A DNA stretch of 64,000 nucleotides from Combretum micranthum (lineage: Eukaryota; Streptophyta; Magnoliopsida; Myrtales; Combretaceae). Of the stretch, positions 9,907 through 20,725 are shown piece by piece. The notes under the pieces were generated by a model. The model ran no database searches. It was not told the origin of the DNA and saw nothing but the letters and a program-made list of their open reading frames with translations. The stretch spans positions 1 to 64,000 of the forward strand of contig JAMXBD010002232.1 of the NCBI GenBank assembly GCA_024138025.1. Reading direction: 5' to 3'. Position 1 is the first letter of the stretch. Every line of letters starts with the position of its first letter. A program made the translations under genes and the position numbers.

Positions 9907-12900
9907 TGTAAACCTCGATTTTCCTAGTAATCAAGTAAACTTTAGAAACAGGAAATCGAAACCCTAAACCGGATTAATTCAAGCTTTGTGAGAGAAACCT
10001 AGAAACCCTAGTTCCGGCTTTCCTTCGGTTTCAAATCAAAAGAACTTTTATAAAATAATTTAATGTGGAATATTGTTTTAAAGTATATTTCAAACCAAAG
10101 GAAGTTTTGATTTCGAAAAATTTTCTATTCAAGCTTCCTGAGCTCCATTACGAAAAGCGAGCCCGAAATTGAAATTCAAAAAAATATTCCGGAATACTCT
10201 TTAGAACCTAAATTTTATAAGGATTTCAAAAATATAAGTTTTATAATTTTCGGGTTATAAAAATTACAGTTATAGCCTTTTTCTCGTATTTTCCTCACAC
10301 GTAAAGTAAATGTCTTGTCTACTATTTATTATTATCCACAAGTACAACCTATTACACACACAACCCATACCCTAGTCTTACATCCTTACAACACTCATTA
10401 TATTTTCTTTTCTAAGAAATTTTTTTTTGTCTTAATAAATTATTACATTTAACACTTTTATTACACAAATTTCAATTTTGAAACAATTTCAACTCTCCCT
10501 TCTCTTCCCCTCACTTGGCCGGTGCAATCCCCCCACTATCTCCCCAATTTGTTTTATTTTTCTTCTTTTATAATACAAAACAAACCCTAAATCACTTAAT
10601 ATAATAATCTCTTTCTTTTCTCTCTCCTTCATTTACTTCTTTTGATTCAAAAAACTCACAAACTCTCTCTATTTTCCCTCTAAGTGCCGTAGCCTCTACC
10701 CCATCACACACACACCACACACACAAGCTTCTTCTTCTTCTTCATTTCTTCACTTGATCCAACCTCAGGTGATGAATCTTAAGCCTTTCTACCATTTAAT
10801 CTTGTAATGGCAAGATTATTCATGAGTATTTTCACTTTAAATCCTCATGAGCATTTTCTAGGGATAAGAAAATGCTAATACATGAATATCAAGCCATCAC
10901 AAGAGTAGATCTTTTGTTTGATGAGTTTTTGTTGAGATATTATCATGTTCATGCATATGAAAGTAGAGATCTTGCATAAAAATATATGTTCATGCTTTTA
11001 AACTCCTTTTCATGCATTATAAGTAGTAGGTCTAGCACTTAGACACTCATATTACACTTGACATTCATGTTCTCATAAATATTTTGTATCTTCATGCATT
11101 AATGCTCATAAAGACTTTATCTTGTATATATAAATGTTGTAGTTAGTAGATCTTTATGTAGATAAGACAAAGAACTTAAAAAGGAAAAGTTTTTGTTAGA
11201 AATGTTCAAAGGAAAATTCGTATGACTTCAAAGCTATATTTTAAAAACCCTGTATCAACTTTAAGACTCATATTTTATGTAAGATGAAAATAGGTAATAG
11301 GTAAGTAGTAGTATGATTTTTATAAGTTGAAATGAGTTTTGATGAGATTAATGTGTAAAACAAAGAGTAGAAACAAGATAGAAAAGTTTGAGTTATTAGT
11401 CAACTTGTGAAATTCGTAATTTTGGATGAAGGCCATAAAACACCTATTATCCAAGCTCAAATTAAAATTTATGAAATAAATGAAGTCCTCAAGGAATAGG
11501 TATAATAAAGTCTTAAATTTTGATGCATTAAACAAGTTTTTCCCAAAGGAATCATTCAAAAATTAGATTTCTAAAAATTCGGATTTTTGAGTAAACCTTA
11601 TTTGAAAACATATTTGCAAGTGCAAAATGTAAATTTTTATGTAAAAATGAAGATCTTAGTAGTATGTGTTATGAAGACTCAATTTTAAACTAGATAACTA
11701 GAAATTCCTAAAATTAATCCCAAGACATAAGTGTGTTGTCAAAGTTAGAAAACTAGATTTTTCGAAAGTTATTGTTGAAGTCTTGAAAATAAAGAGTTCT
11801 AAAATTTTAGCAAAGATCATGAAGATCATGCATACAATAAACTCATCACGTGTCATTCATGTTAGGAAATCAATAATATTGTATGTATACATGATTTATC
11901 AAGTAGAAACTTTCAAGCATTTACCAAACTATTTTTGGAATTGGAAATCGTTACTGATCAGAACTGATACTTCTTTTTCGTGATCCAAATATTTTCAAAA
12001 CTCGAAAATAATATTAGAAGTAGAAGATCTTTCGGAGTAGATAGAAATCGATGTAAAATTTGCGAAATTCCGAGTTAAAATGATCAAGTTATTGCCGTTT
12101 TAAGTCGGGACTTTTGCAAATAGAGAGAATTGAAATTGTTAAGTTTTGATATTAGTTTGATTAGTTAAGGATGAAATACTTATTAGGGTATTTCTTCCTT
12201 TTTAAGGCGAATTCCAAACCCATGATTCTCTACAATCGGACTATTACTACTAAAAGATCGGAACCATGGCCGAGTGAGTATCACTTCCGATTTCAATTAT
12301 TGTTTGTGAATGTAATGATAGTTGCACTAGTTAGTTGGAAAAGATAAAATGAATATGCATGTTGGGATTGAACAGGAATTATATATGCCTGTTGTTGTTA
12401 TGGGAAGTTGAATTTAAAGAATATCGAAGCCGGATGATTAATCATTGCTTGTATAGATGAGCTAGGATTGATTGTCTGTGGATATCGATTTGTCACTTAA
12501 AAGAATTGGTATAATTGATTATTTAGAATTGAAGATAAAATTGAACTCATTCATATCACAAGGAGGATGGTTAATCGTGATCCATAAAACGAATTATTGA
12601 GTTGGTTAATTGTGATCCATAAAACGAATTTATAAGTTGGTTGACCGTGAGCCTAAACGGCATCATACCGCAGGATTCGTTAATCTGCTAACCCAGGATA
12701 GAGGGCGCAAGTCCATCCACATATGATTTTCGGCTGGTCATATGTTTGTTGAATTCACGTGTTTAATGCATATCATTTGTCTGATTAATTACTTGTTTGT
12801 TGATATGTTATAATTGTGATCTTGGAAGTATTCACTCACTAAGCTAGTATAGCTTACGCCCCTATGGTCTTTATTTGTTGCAGCATGAGTTTATTTGGCT

Positions 12901-13266
12901 TAGGTCAAGACAGGCTACAACTGAGGTACATGAGCTAGACGTTTCCTATAGAAGTTGTATTGAAATTGTTTAGACTTCCATAAGAAACCAAGAGACTTTG
13001 GATGACTATAATGGACTTTTAAATATTCTTTCGCGAGAGAATGCCCCTTAGACTTTGTAACTTATTACTTATGTTTTTTGATTTATTATCTAATGCTATT
13101 GAATGCCGAATTAAACTATTTAACTCCATTGAATAGAGTATTCTATTGTCGTAAAGGGATGCCTTACATCTACATGAGACTCCCGAAAGATTTGGATAGT
13201 AATCCGAGAGTCTTATATGGCATGTGGCGGACTTTTACGTTTAGGATACCCCTATGGGGCATGACA
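9907..13266 (+). mobile_element. E2 5' LTR (family A)
   Basis: The LTR runs from TGTAAACCTCG to GGGGCATGACA and is followed by a primer-binding site, so it is a 5' LTR of about 3.36 kb. It carries the telobox-like head (AAACCCTAAACCGG near 9959), a GGCCGG block near 10518, a TATA-like region near 10597, the TAATGG hairpin (10798-10817), a two-unit ATCGTGATCCATAAAACG array (12568-12662), paired hairpins (12696-12718 and 12720-12744) and the TAAGCTA palindrome (12840-12856). A donor-like CAG|GTGATG (10769) and an acceptor-like TTGCAG (12883) are present. I see no gene in it. Confidence 0.92.
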
Positions 13267-13274
13267 GTTTAAGT

Positions 13275-13286
13275 TGGTATTAGAGC
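13275..13286 (+). other. E2 primer-binding site (initiator Met tRNA)
   Basis: TGGTATTAGAGC is complementary to the 3' end of plant initiator tRNA-Met with one change from TGGTATCAGAGC. It starts 8 bases after the LTR end (spacer GTTTAAGT), a longer gap than the 0-5 bases usual in LTR elements. The same gap is present in E3, E4 and E5. Confidence 0.88.
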
Positions 13287-13411
13287 GCTAGGTTATAAAG
13301 CAGGACAACAGAACTAAAAGAAATCGAACCTAGAAGTTAATTAATAGGTTAAAATGGAGTTAAAAACATCTCTTTCTTTTTAGGCTAATTAGGAGTCTCT
13401 TTTTATGGTCG

Positions 13412-14541
13412 GTCTCTCTAGGTGAGACTCGTAAGCGTGCTATAAACTTTACAAAAAGAAATGATGAAACCCTAGTGGAGTACCGATTGAGGTTGAGGAA
13501 TTTGCGAAGACTTTGCATTGGCAAGGAGTCCCCGACCTTAGGGGAGATGTTTAGATTGGAAGGAAGATTGAGATATACGAAGATGGGCAGTTGTGATTGA
13601 TCAGTTGAGATATGATCCTATGAGAAGGAGGAGCTGGACTAAGCTTAAAGACGATATACACTCTAGAGAGAGTTATGGTGGAATACGGGCATGAGCCCAT
13701 GACTAGGGAGGCTACCTTTATTTTGAAGAACGAAGGGAACCCGACCCCTCCTGATTTTAGAGCATGGATCACCATAGGACCATTGTATGTATATGCTCAT
13801 GATAACCTTTCCGACCACCATGACTGGAACATAGAAGATGCATGGAATCATATAGTATGGCATGTGGTTTACCTAGATATTCTTCCACCACACATAACCA
13901 TCCCACCTCTACCAGCTAGGGATGTAGGTATGCAGTTAAATAATGCACCTGTGCCAGAAGAGGGAAACGAGATTGAGGAACAAGAGGATCCCGAAGAGGA
14001 CCCTAATTGGGCCGAGAATGTGGTGCCAAGAACCCCTACCCGACCTTTAGAATTGGAGGGAGAAATGAACTTGAAGCCTAATCATGATATTTAGGATTTC
14101 AACCAAGCTTTAGAGATTCCCGATAGTGGGAGAAGAGAGCCTGAGATAGATCCCCTTATATTGAGAGATGTTTACATTGAAGGTGAACGTCCTCCGGTGA
14201 TTGATGAGGTGGTTCTCGAACCCGTGGCTTTTGAGCCCATGGAAGTAGAGATTGAGGATAAGAGGATTAGGAGGGAACCTGAGATAGAAGAGAATCAAGA
14301 AAATGAGCTGGAAGTGAGAGTTAGTGAAGAGGAAGTGAATCCGGAGGAAGATCAAGGAGTGGAAACGAATGAGGAAAGTGAACAACATGATCATGAGGCC
14401 CTAGTTCGACCCACTAGGAGGAGGAGAGGAGGTTGACTGTGAGAGAGTACCTCAGCCAGTTTGTCCGTTAGGATGACGACAATTCTTCTAGTAGGGGACG
14501 ACTCCCTAGTTCGAACCCCGATGACTCAATAATGAATGAGA
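13412..14541 (+). pseudogene. E2 extra ORF between PBS and gag, function unknown
   Basis: This coding stretch lies upstream of gag and I do not recognise it. Its N-terminal part reads N-F-T-K-R-N-D-E-T then E-Y-R-L-R-L-R, broken by a frameshift near 13570. From 13675 one frame runs to a single TAG at 14092 and on to 14433. It holds E-P-M-T-R-E-A-T-F-I-L-K, a P-P-D-F-R-A-W segment, G-P-L-Y-V-Y-A-H-D-N-L, W-N-I-E-D-A-W-N-H, then long Glu/Asp-rich repeats and a basic R-R-R-R stretch. After a shift the tail T-V-R-E-Y-L-S-Q-F-V-R and a Ser-rich end follow. The E5 copy (50038-54635) and a minus fragment (35286) share this order. No ATG is seen at the start, and the reading begins near an AG that could be a splice acceptor. 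Confidence 0.7.
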
Positions 14542-15127
14542 TGTGGAAAGTTAGCTCAACCCATAGAGTCCAAATAGAATCTTTTCTTTCTTTTGTAGTA
14601 GGCAATGTGAGATGCCAATTTGCCTTAGGCTTCTTTAGACAGTTTAGTATTTTGTTCTTTTCTTTTTCTTGTATCTTGTTTTGTTCTCGGCTAAGAAAAA
14701 GATGTTTAGAATTAGAACTAGAATGTAGCTTGCCAAATTTTGTAAGAAAAAAATTTCCAATGTAATTCCTTGTATGGCTTGTGAAAGTAATGAAGGATCA
14801 TGTTTATTTCAAAGGAAAGGAATTATGGTTCTTTTATGATTAAGCACGTTATGCATTAGCTATGAATGGATTTAACCGCATATAGTCTCATGAGACTCAT
14901 TCATTCATACCATTATTATGAACTTGTGAAGTTATTTCTTTATATATGAGTTCTTTTGTTTTATGGTCTCCTTATGATTATGTGAAGTTTTATAAGATTG
15001 ATTTACATTTCAAAATTTTTGATTTCTTGAATTTTCTTAAAGTTACAAACCTTGTTTGACGAGTTAACTTTTACAAATTTGAAAACATTAAAAAGACGCT
15101 AAAACTTACTAAATAATGTGCAAACAG
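14542..15127 (+). other. E2 spacer between extra ORF and gag
   Basis: This is about 590 bases without a credible frame. It aligns along its length with the E5 spacer (54636-55255) and, inverted, with 34663-35285, so it is a regular part of the family A element. It is T-rich, with a shared GCAATG...GATGCCAATTTGCC block near its start. It ends at ACAG before ACGAAACCGACG, where gag reading starts. Confidence 0.7.
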
Positions 15128-16499
15128 ACGAAACCGACGGATTCGAAATCGGAAGCAAGAAGCTCTCCCAAATGAAGCTAACTAACCTGCTATACCTCAA
15201 CCAAACCGATAGGGAATAGCGCCCCGGAATCTGCAAAATGATGTGATGAGTGTGATTGGGCAGTTAGCCAATCTTTTAAACACATTCATCCAGAACCAAA
15301 ATCAAAAGTAGAAACCTCATCAAGGACAAAGTGTCAATGATTCTGCTCTGCTACCACCACCACCCGCAGATCATCGAGAAGTAACTGCCGAGGCACCCGC
15401 TCCACAGGAGGAGCATTCTTACAATGCACCTTTACCACCACCTCAACCATACTGAAGGAGTCATCGAAGCTCCTTACCGAACTTTATCAAGAGTAACAGG
15501 TATTTTGACGGGGCATTCGGTAAGCCCAATGAAGCCGAGGATTGGCTAGCTCAAATTGAGCGGTCCTTTACTGCTTACGAGATTCCACCCTACTTGCAAT
15601 TGGAATATGTGACATATATGTTGAGATATAATGTGAGAGTCTAGTGGGACTCCATAAGGAGAAGCTTAGCTCCACCCGTCACATGGGAGTCCTTCCATCA
15701 GGAATTTTTGGAGAATTATTTTCCCTCAAGCTTAAGAGTGAAATATAGTGCGGACTTTTTGCATGTCAAGCAGAAGGGAAGGACTATGGAACAGTATGAA
15801 ACTGAGTTTACTCACCTGCAACAATATGCTATTGAATCCTTTAGGGACAGGAAATAAGTATTTCCGGAGGTCTGGATGAGGAATTAAGGATCAAATTAGA
15901 AGAATTCAGAGTAAGAACCTACCCAGAGTTAGTAGAAAAGGCTCAAGTGATAGAGGGAGCCAGGAAAAGGAAATACCAAGAATCCGACAAAAGAGTGTTC
16001 AGAAGGAGGCCGTTCGATGCCTCGAGTTCAGGGTTTAAAGGAAAGAGTACAAGCCAAATCATGGATTCAAGGACAATACTAGTGGGAGGCTGATTCAGTC
16101 AAAGACCGGTATCACTTGCTGGAAGTGCTAGGAGGCTCATGTCCCTAGGCAATGTCCGCAGCTGAGAAACAAGTGTTACTTTGGTGGCGAGTGTGGCCAT
16201 ATGGTTTATACAGTCCAAAGAAAATGGCAGTGACTTGATTCATCTGTAAAGAGAAGGGGCACTTGGCCTCTGAATGCTCGCAAAGGAAAAGTGTGGCTGC
16301 TCGACCTTTTGGGACGTGCAATGCCAACACTATGAGATCTGGGAGTAAAAGTGGGAGCCGTGTGGCATCAACTATGGATGGGATGAGACTTTACAACTTT
16401 GAGGGCCAATGGATGGTCAAGGAGGATGATGATGAGGAGGTGGAGTTGGCCGCCATGGACCAAGGAGACGGCGTGGGTAGCAGCCTAGTGACAAGTTAG
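15128..16499 (+). pseudogene. gag: E2 gag with three zinc knuckles, degenerate
   Basis: This is the nucleocapsid precursor of family A. The order is a Gln/Pro-rich N-terminus, the capsid block K-S-N-R-Y-F-D-G-A-F-G-K-P near 15490, E-D-W-L-A-Q, P-Y-L-Q-L-E-Y, F-L-E-N-Y-F-P-S-S-L near 15708, then the RNA-binding end. The first knuckle is C-W-K-C...H-V-P-R-Q-C. The second has lost a Cys (C-Y-F-G). The third is F-I-C-K-E-K-G-H-L-A-S-E-C with a stop just before it. The last frame (16263-16499) ends in a Glu/Asp-rich tail and a natural TAG. E5 gag stops at the same place, so gag ends before protease in this family. Stops and frameshifts are scattered through it. Confidence 0.88.
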
Positions 16500-16645
16500 T
16501 AACAAAACCCTCTTAAGTTAAAAGTTATTTATTTAACAGTTTCTTGTAAGGAATTAAAATTTGTATATAGGAAAGCTAGAATCTAAAACCCTAAATAGGT
16601 AGCAGTGAGAGTGTTTTAGGATTGAGTAGTGATGGATGTTTGTTG

Positions 16646-16935
16646 ACCACAAGGTACATACGGGTGAGTAGAACTAAGGCTTATGTTTTGCTTGACATGG
16701 GAGTGACACACTCGTTCATCACCATTAGTTTGGCTGGGTGACTTGGATTATCTATATGCACAACTACTGCTAGCCTAAGAATTAAATCACCTACCGGAAG
16801 TGTTGTGTCAACTCGGGAAGTAATAAATGATTGCCCATTAGAGATTCAGGGACATCACTCGAAGAGTGATTTGATAATATTAGAAATGAATAAGTACGAA
16901 GTCATTCTTGGCATGAACTGGTTAAGTAAGGTTAG
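16646..16935 (+). pseudogene. pol: E2 protease, cut by E3
   Basis: The reading A-Y-V-L-L-D-M-G-V-T-H-S-F-I holds the retropepsin active-site region, but with D-M-G where D-T/S-G is expected. After a TGA, strands follow to V-I-L-G-M-N-W-L near 16908. It is in a different frame from gag and lies about 150 bases after the gag stop, so protease-pol begins a separate frame. The text is cut at 16935 by the E3 LTR; the rest of E2 pol is outside the window. Confidence 0.85.
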
Positions 16936-19900
16936 TGTAAACCCCGGTATTCTCAATAGTTAAGAAACCCCGGGAGTTGGGAGCGAAACCCTAATCCGGT
17001 CCAGTTTGAGTCCAATGGAAGAAGCTTAGGAACCCTAAATCCGGCTTTCCTTCGGTTTCATAATGAAAGAAATTTTATAAAGTAAATGAAGTTGAATTAT
17101 TGTTTTAAAGTACATTTTAAACCTTTGAAAGTTTTAAATTCGGGAATTTTTCAATTCCGGGCCTTCCCGAGCTCAATTACGGAAAAACGTGCCGCGGGCC
17201 ACGGATTTAGAAAAATGTTCCGGAATATTCATTAGAACCGTAATTTTATAAGGATTCAAAAAATATCAATTTTATAATTTTCCGAGCTATAAAATTACAA
17301 TTATAGCTTTTCCCGTGTTTTCGGTACAAACGGCAAAGTAGATGTTTTGTCTACTATTCACAAGTACAACCTACACTACACACTACCATACCCTATTCTT
17401 ACATCCTTACAACTACTCATTTCAATTTTCTTTTCTAAGAAATTTTGTCTCTTAATCAATTATCACATTTATTACATTTTAATTAACTAAATTACAAATA
17501 TTAAAATTTCAAACACACACACACTCTAGAGTGGCCGGCGCCCCCTCTCCCCTTTCCTCACACATTTTCAACTTGTTTCCTCTTCCTTTCTCCTTCAAGA
17601 CTCCATTGGTATGTGTATTTGAGCTTTGTTTCTTCCTAATCTTGTAATGGCAAAGCTATATCTTGTGTGTTTTCTCATTTAATCCCAATGAGCTCTTGCT
17701 AGGGACATGAAAACACATGAACAAGAATATCAAGCCATCACAAGACATGGATCTAGTGTTTAGATGTGTTTATGTTAAGATATCTTCTTTTTCATGCATG
17801 TAAATTGAGATCTTGCATATATTTGTTGTTCATGCCATGAGATCCATGATTCATGCATTATATAGTAGATCTAAAGTTTAGACATCCACATCTTCATGTA
17901 CATGCATGATCATAGGTTTATTTTGTTTCCCATGCATTGATGATCATAAAAATATATCTTGTTCATGTAAGGATGTGTTAGATAGTGGATCTTCACATAT
18001 AGAAAGCAAGAACATTGGAAAAGGAAAGGTTTTGTTAAATGTGCAATGTTGAAAATTCGGATGAAATGGAAACCCTACTTAAAAACCACCAAAATCATTT
18101 TTAAACTCATTTTCATAAGAAAAATGAAGGGTATGTGTAAATAGGTATATTGAAGGAATGATTTTCATAAGTTGAATGAGTTTAGGCATAATAGGAATGT
18201 AAAACAAGTGGTGGAATTAGAATGAAAAATATTGATATGTGGACAATAGTCAAATTCGTAACTTAGGTTCATGCCTACAAGAACTCTTAGTATCTAAGTC
18301 TAAATTGGTTGTTTTATAAGCTAAATGAAGTCCTTAGATAGTATATATTGGAGCTTCAACTTTTAATGCATTAGACAAGTTTTCCATAAGAAAAATGCAA
18401 GAAAATGAAATTTCAAAATTCGGATTTTTACAAGAAGCTTGTTTAAAGACATGTTTACCAAATGAAAAATGGGAATTTTATGCATGAATGAAGGCCATGA
18501 TTAATATAGACTTTAGGAACTCATTTTTATTTAGATAATAAGTGAATTACAAGATTAAAAATTAAAGAAACCCTAAGGAGTGTAAAGTGGAAGAATGGCT
18601 TCTTAGAAATAACCTTTATGGAATTTTCTAACACTTAGGACTTCATAAGAGTTTATTATCACAAAATCATCATGACCATGCATATATTGATTTCATCACA
18701 TGGCATTCATGCTAGGAATTCATTTCCATACCAATCATCTATGAATCATTAACTAGGAACATTTTTATCAAAAGCGAAACAATTTTTCGGAATGGAGAAG
18801 CGACCGAGCAGAACTGATCCCACTGTTCCGTGACCTTACTATTTTCAAAACTTGAATTTAATATTAGAAATAGATAGATCTTTCGAAGTAGATAGAGATT
18901 GATATAAAATTTGCGAAATTCCGAGTTAAAATGACCAAGTTATGGCCGTTTTAAGTCGGGACTTCCGCAAGTAGCGAGAATTCCGAATTCATCTAGTCTA
19001 GATGCATAGTTTTGATTAGCTACAGGATGAGAATCTTATTAGGATTATTCTTACTTGGTAGGTGATCCCGAGCAGGACGACACCTTACCGCCCGATTACT
19101 ACTACTAGAAAGACCAGCGTCCAATGACCGAGTGAGTTTTACTTCCACTCTCAATTAATGAATGTGATTGTAATGTAGTGGCACTAGTAGTGTAGGCAAA
19201 GATAAAAGAAATCGGATATGCATGATGGGGTATATGGGAAATTATAAATGTTGTCTACTACTGATGTGTGGAATGGAACTTAAGGAATATCGAAACCGGG
19301 TGTTAAGCTATTGATTGATTAGCTAGTATCTTATATTGAATGTCTGTGAATACTTGATGGTCACCTAAAAGAATTGAACTAATGTATATTCGACATCAAT
19401 TGTAAATTGGATTCATTCATATCACGATGGGGTTGGAGCATTCGCATTGGTTGGTTTTTTGTGATCCATAAAAAATATGTTGGTTAATCGTGATCCATAA
19501 AACGAATTTGTTGGTTAATCGTGATCCATAAAATGAAATATTGTTAGTTGACCGTAAGCTTAAACGGCGTCGTACCACAGGATTCGTTAATCTGCTAACC
19601 TGGGATGGAGGGCACAAGTCCATCCACATATGATTTCCGGCTGGTCATATGTTTGTTAACTCATTTGTTTGACGCATACACTTGCTTGAATAATCACTTG
19701 TTTGAGTGAATTGTACATAATTGTGTTATGGAAGTCATTACTCACTAAGCTAGTTAGCTTACGCCCCCATAGTTTTTATCTATTGCAGCACGAGTTTATA
19801 TGGCTTAGGCCGAGGCAAGCCACAGCACAGGTACCGGAGATAGGAGTTTCCCATAGAAGTTTAATCCATTCTTTTTGTATAGACTTCCGTTGGAAACTAA

Positions 19901-20171
19901 ATGACTCTGGATAACTGTAACGGACTTGATATTATTTTGCGGGGGAATGCCCCTTAGATTGTGTAATCTATAATTATGCGTTTTGATTTATTATCTATGG
20001 CTAATGAATGCCACATTAAACTGTTTAACTCCATTTGTTGAAGTATTCTGTTGTCGTAAAGGAATACTTTACATCTTCTTAAGACTCCCGAAGGGCTCGG
20101 GTAGGGAACTCGAGAGTCTTATTTAGTATGTGGCAGGCTGTTACGTGTAGGATACCCTATGGGGCGTGACA
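16936..20171 (+). mobile_element. E3 5' LTR (family A)
   Basis: The LTR runs from TGTAAACCCCGGTATTC to GGGGCGTGACA, about 3.24 kb, followed by a PBS. It contains the long hairpin in near-ideal form (18921-18959), a three-unit GATCCATAAAACGA array (19450-19567), hairpins at 19603-19625 and 19627-19651, and the TAAGCTA-GT-TAGCTTA palindrome (19746-19761). A strong donor-like TTG|GTATGT begins at 17609 and a T-rich acceptor ends ATTGCAG at 19788. A 70-codon frame at 19702 recurs in sister LTRs but only because the DNA is repeated. Confidence 0.93.
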
Positions 20172-20306
20172 GTTTAAGTTGGTATCAGAGCACTAGGTTA
20201 TAAAACAAGACAATAGATTTAAAAGAAACTGGACTTAGAAATCTAATTAATAGGTTAAATGGAATTAAAAGCGTTTTTGTGTTAAGTCTGATTAGGAATA
20301 TTGTAT
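20172..20306 (+). other. E3 primer-binding site and start of leader
   Basis: TGGTATCAGAGC (20180-20191) is an exact initiator-Met tRNA match, 8 bases after the LTR. The leader that follows matches the E2 and E5 leaders (ACTAGGTTATAAAAC, ATGGAATTAAAAGCG) and is cut at 20306 by the E4 LTR, just short of where the extra ORF would begin. Confidence 0.9.
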
Positions 20307-20725
20307 TGTAAGCCCCTAGATTTTTCGATAATATTAGTAAACCCTAAGAACCGGAAGTTGAAACGAAACCCTAAAATTAACCTAGTTATGTGAGTAGTCT
20401 AATGAATCTAGATCCGGCACTCCCGTGTTTTTAAACCCTAGAAAATGAAATTGAGATAATTATGGAATATGGTTCGTAATAATATAGGGAAGCCTAAAAA
20501 TATCAGATTCGAATTTTTCTAGTGTCCTTCGGATCCGATCGGGATCAGTTTTCGAAAACCGTGCCCCGGAGCACCGGATAGCAAAAATATTCCAACAACA
20601 CCAATAGATTCGTAAAAATATAAGGTTTTCAAAAATATCAGTTTTAGAATTTTTCGGTAACTAAAAATAACAGATATAGGCTTTTTACGTGTATTTTCTT
20701 TACTACTGGTATCTTAATTGTCTAG

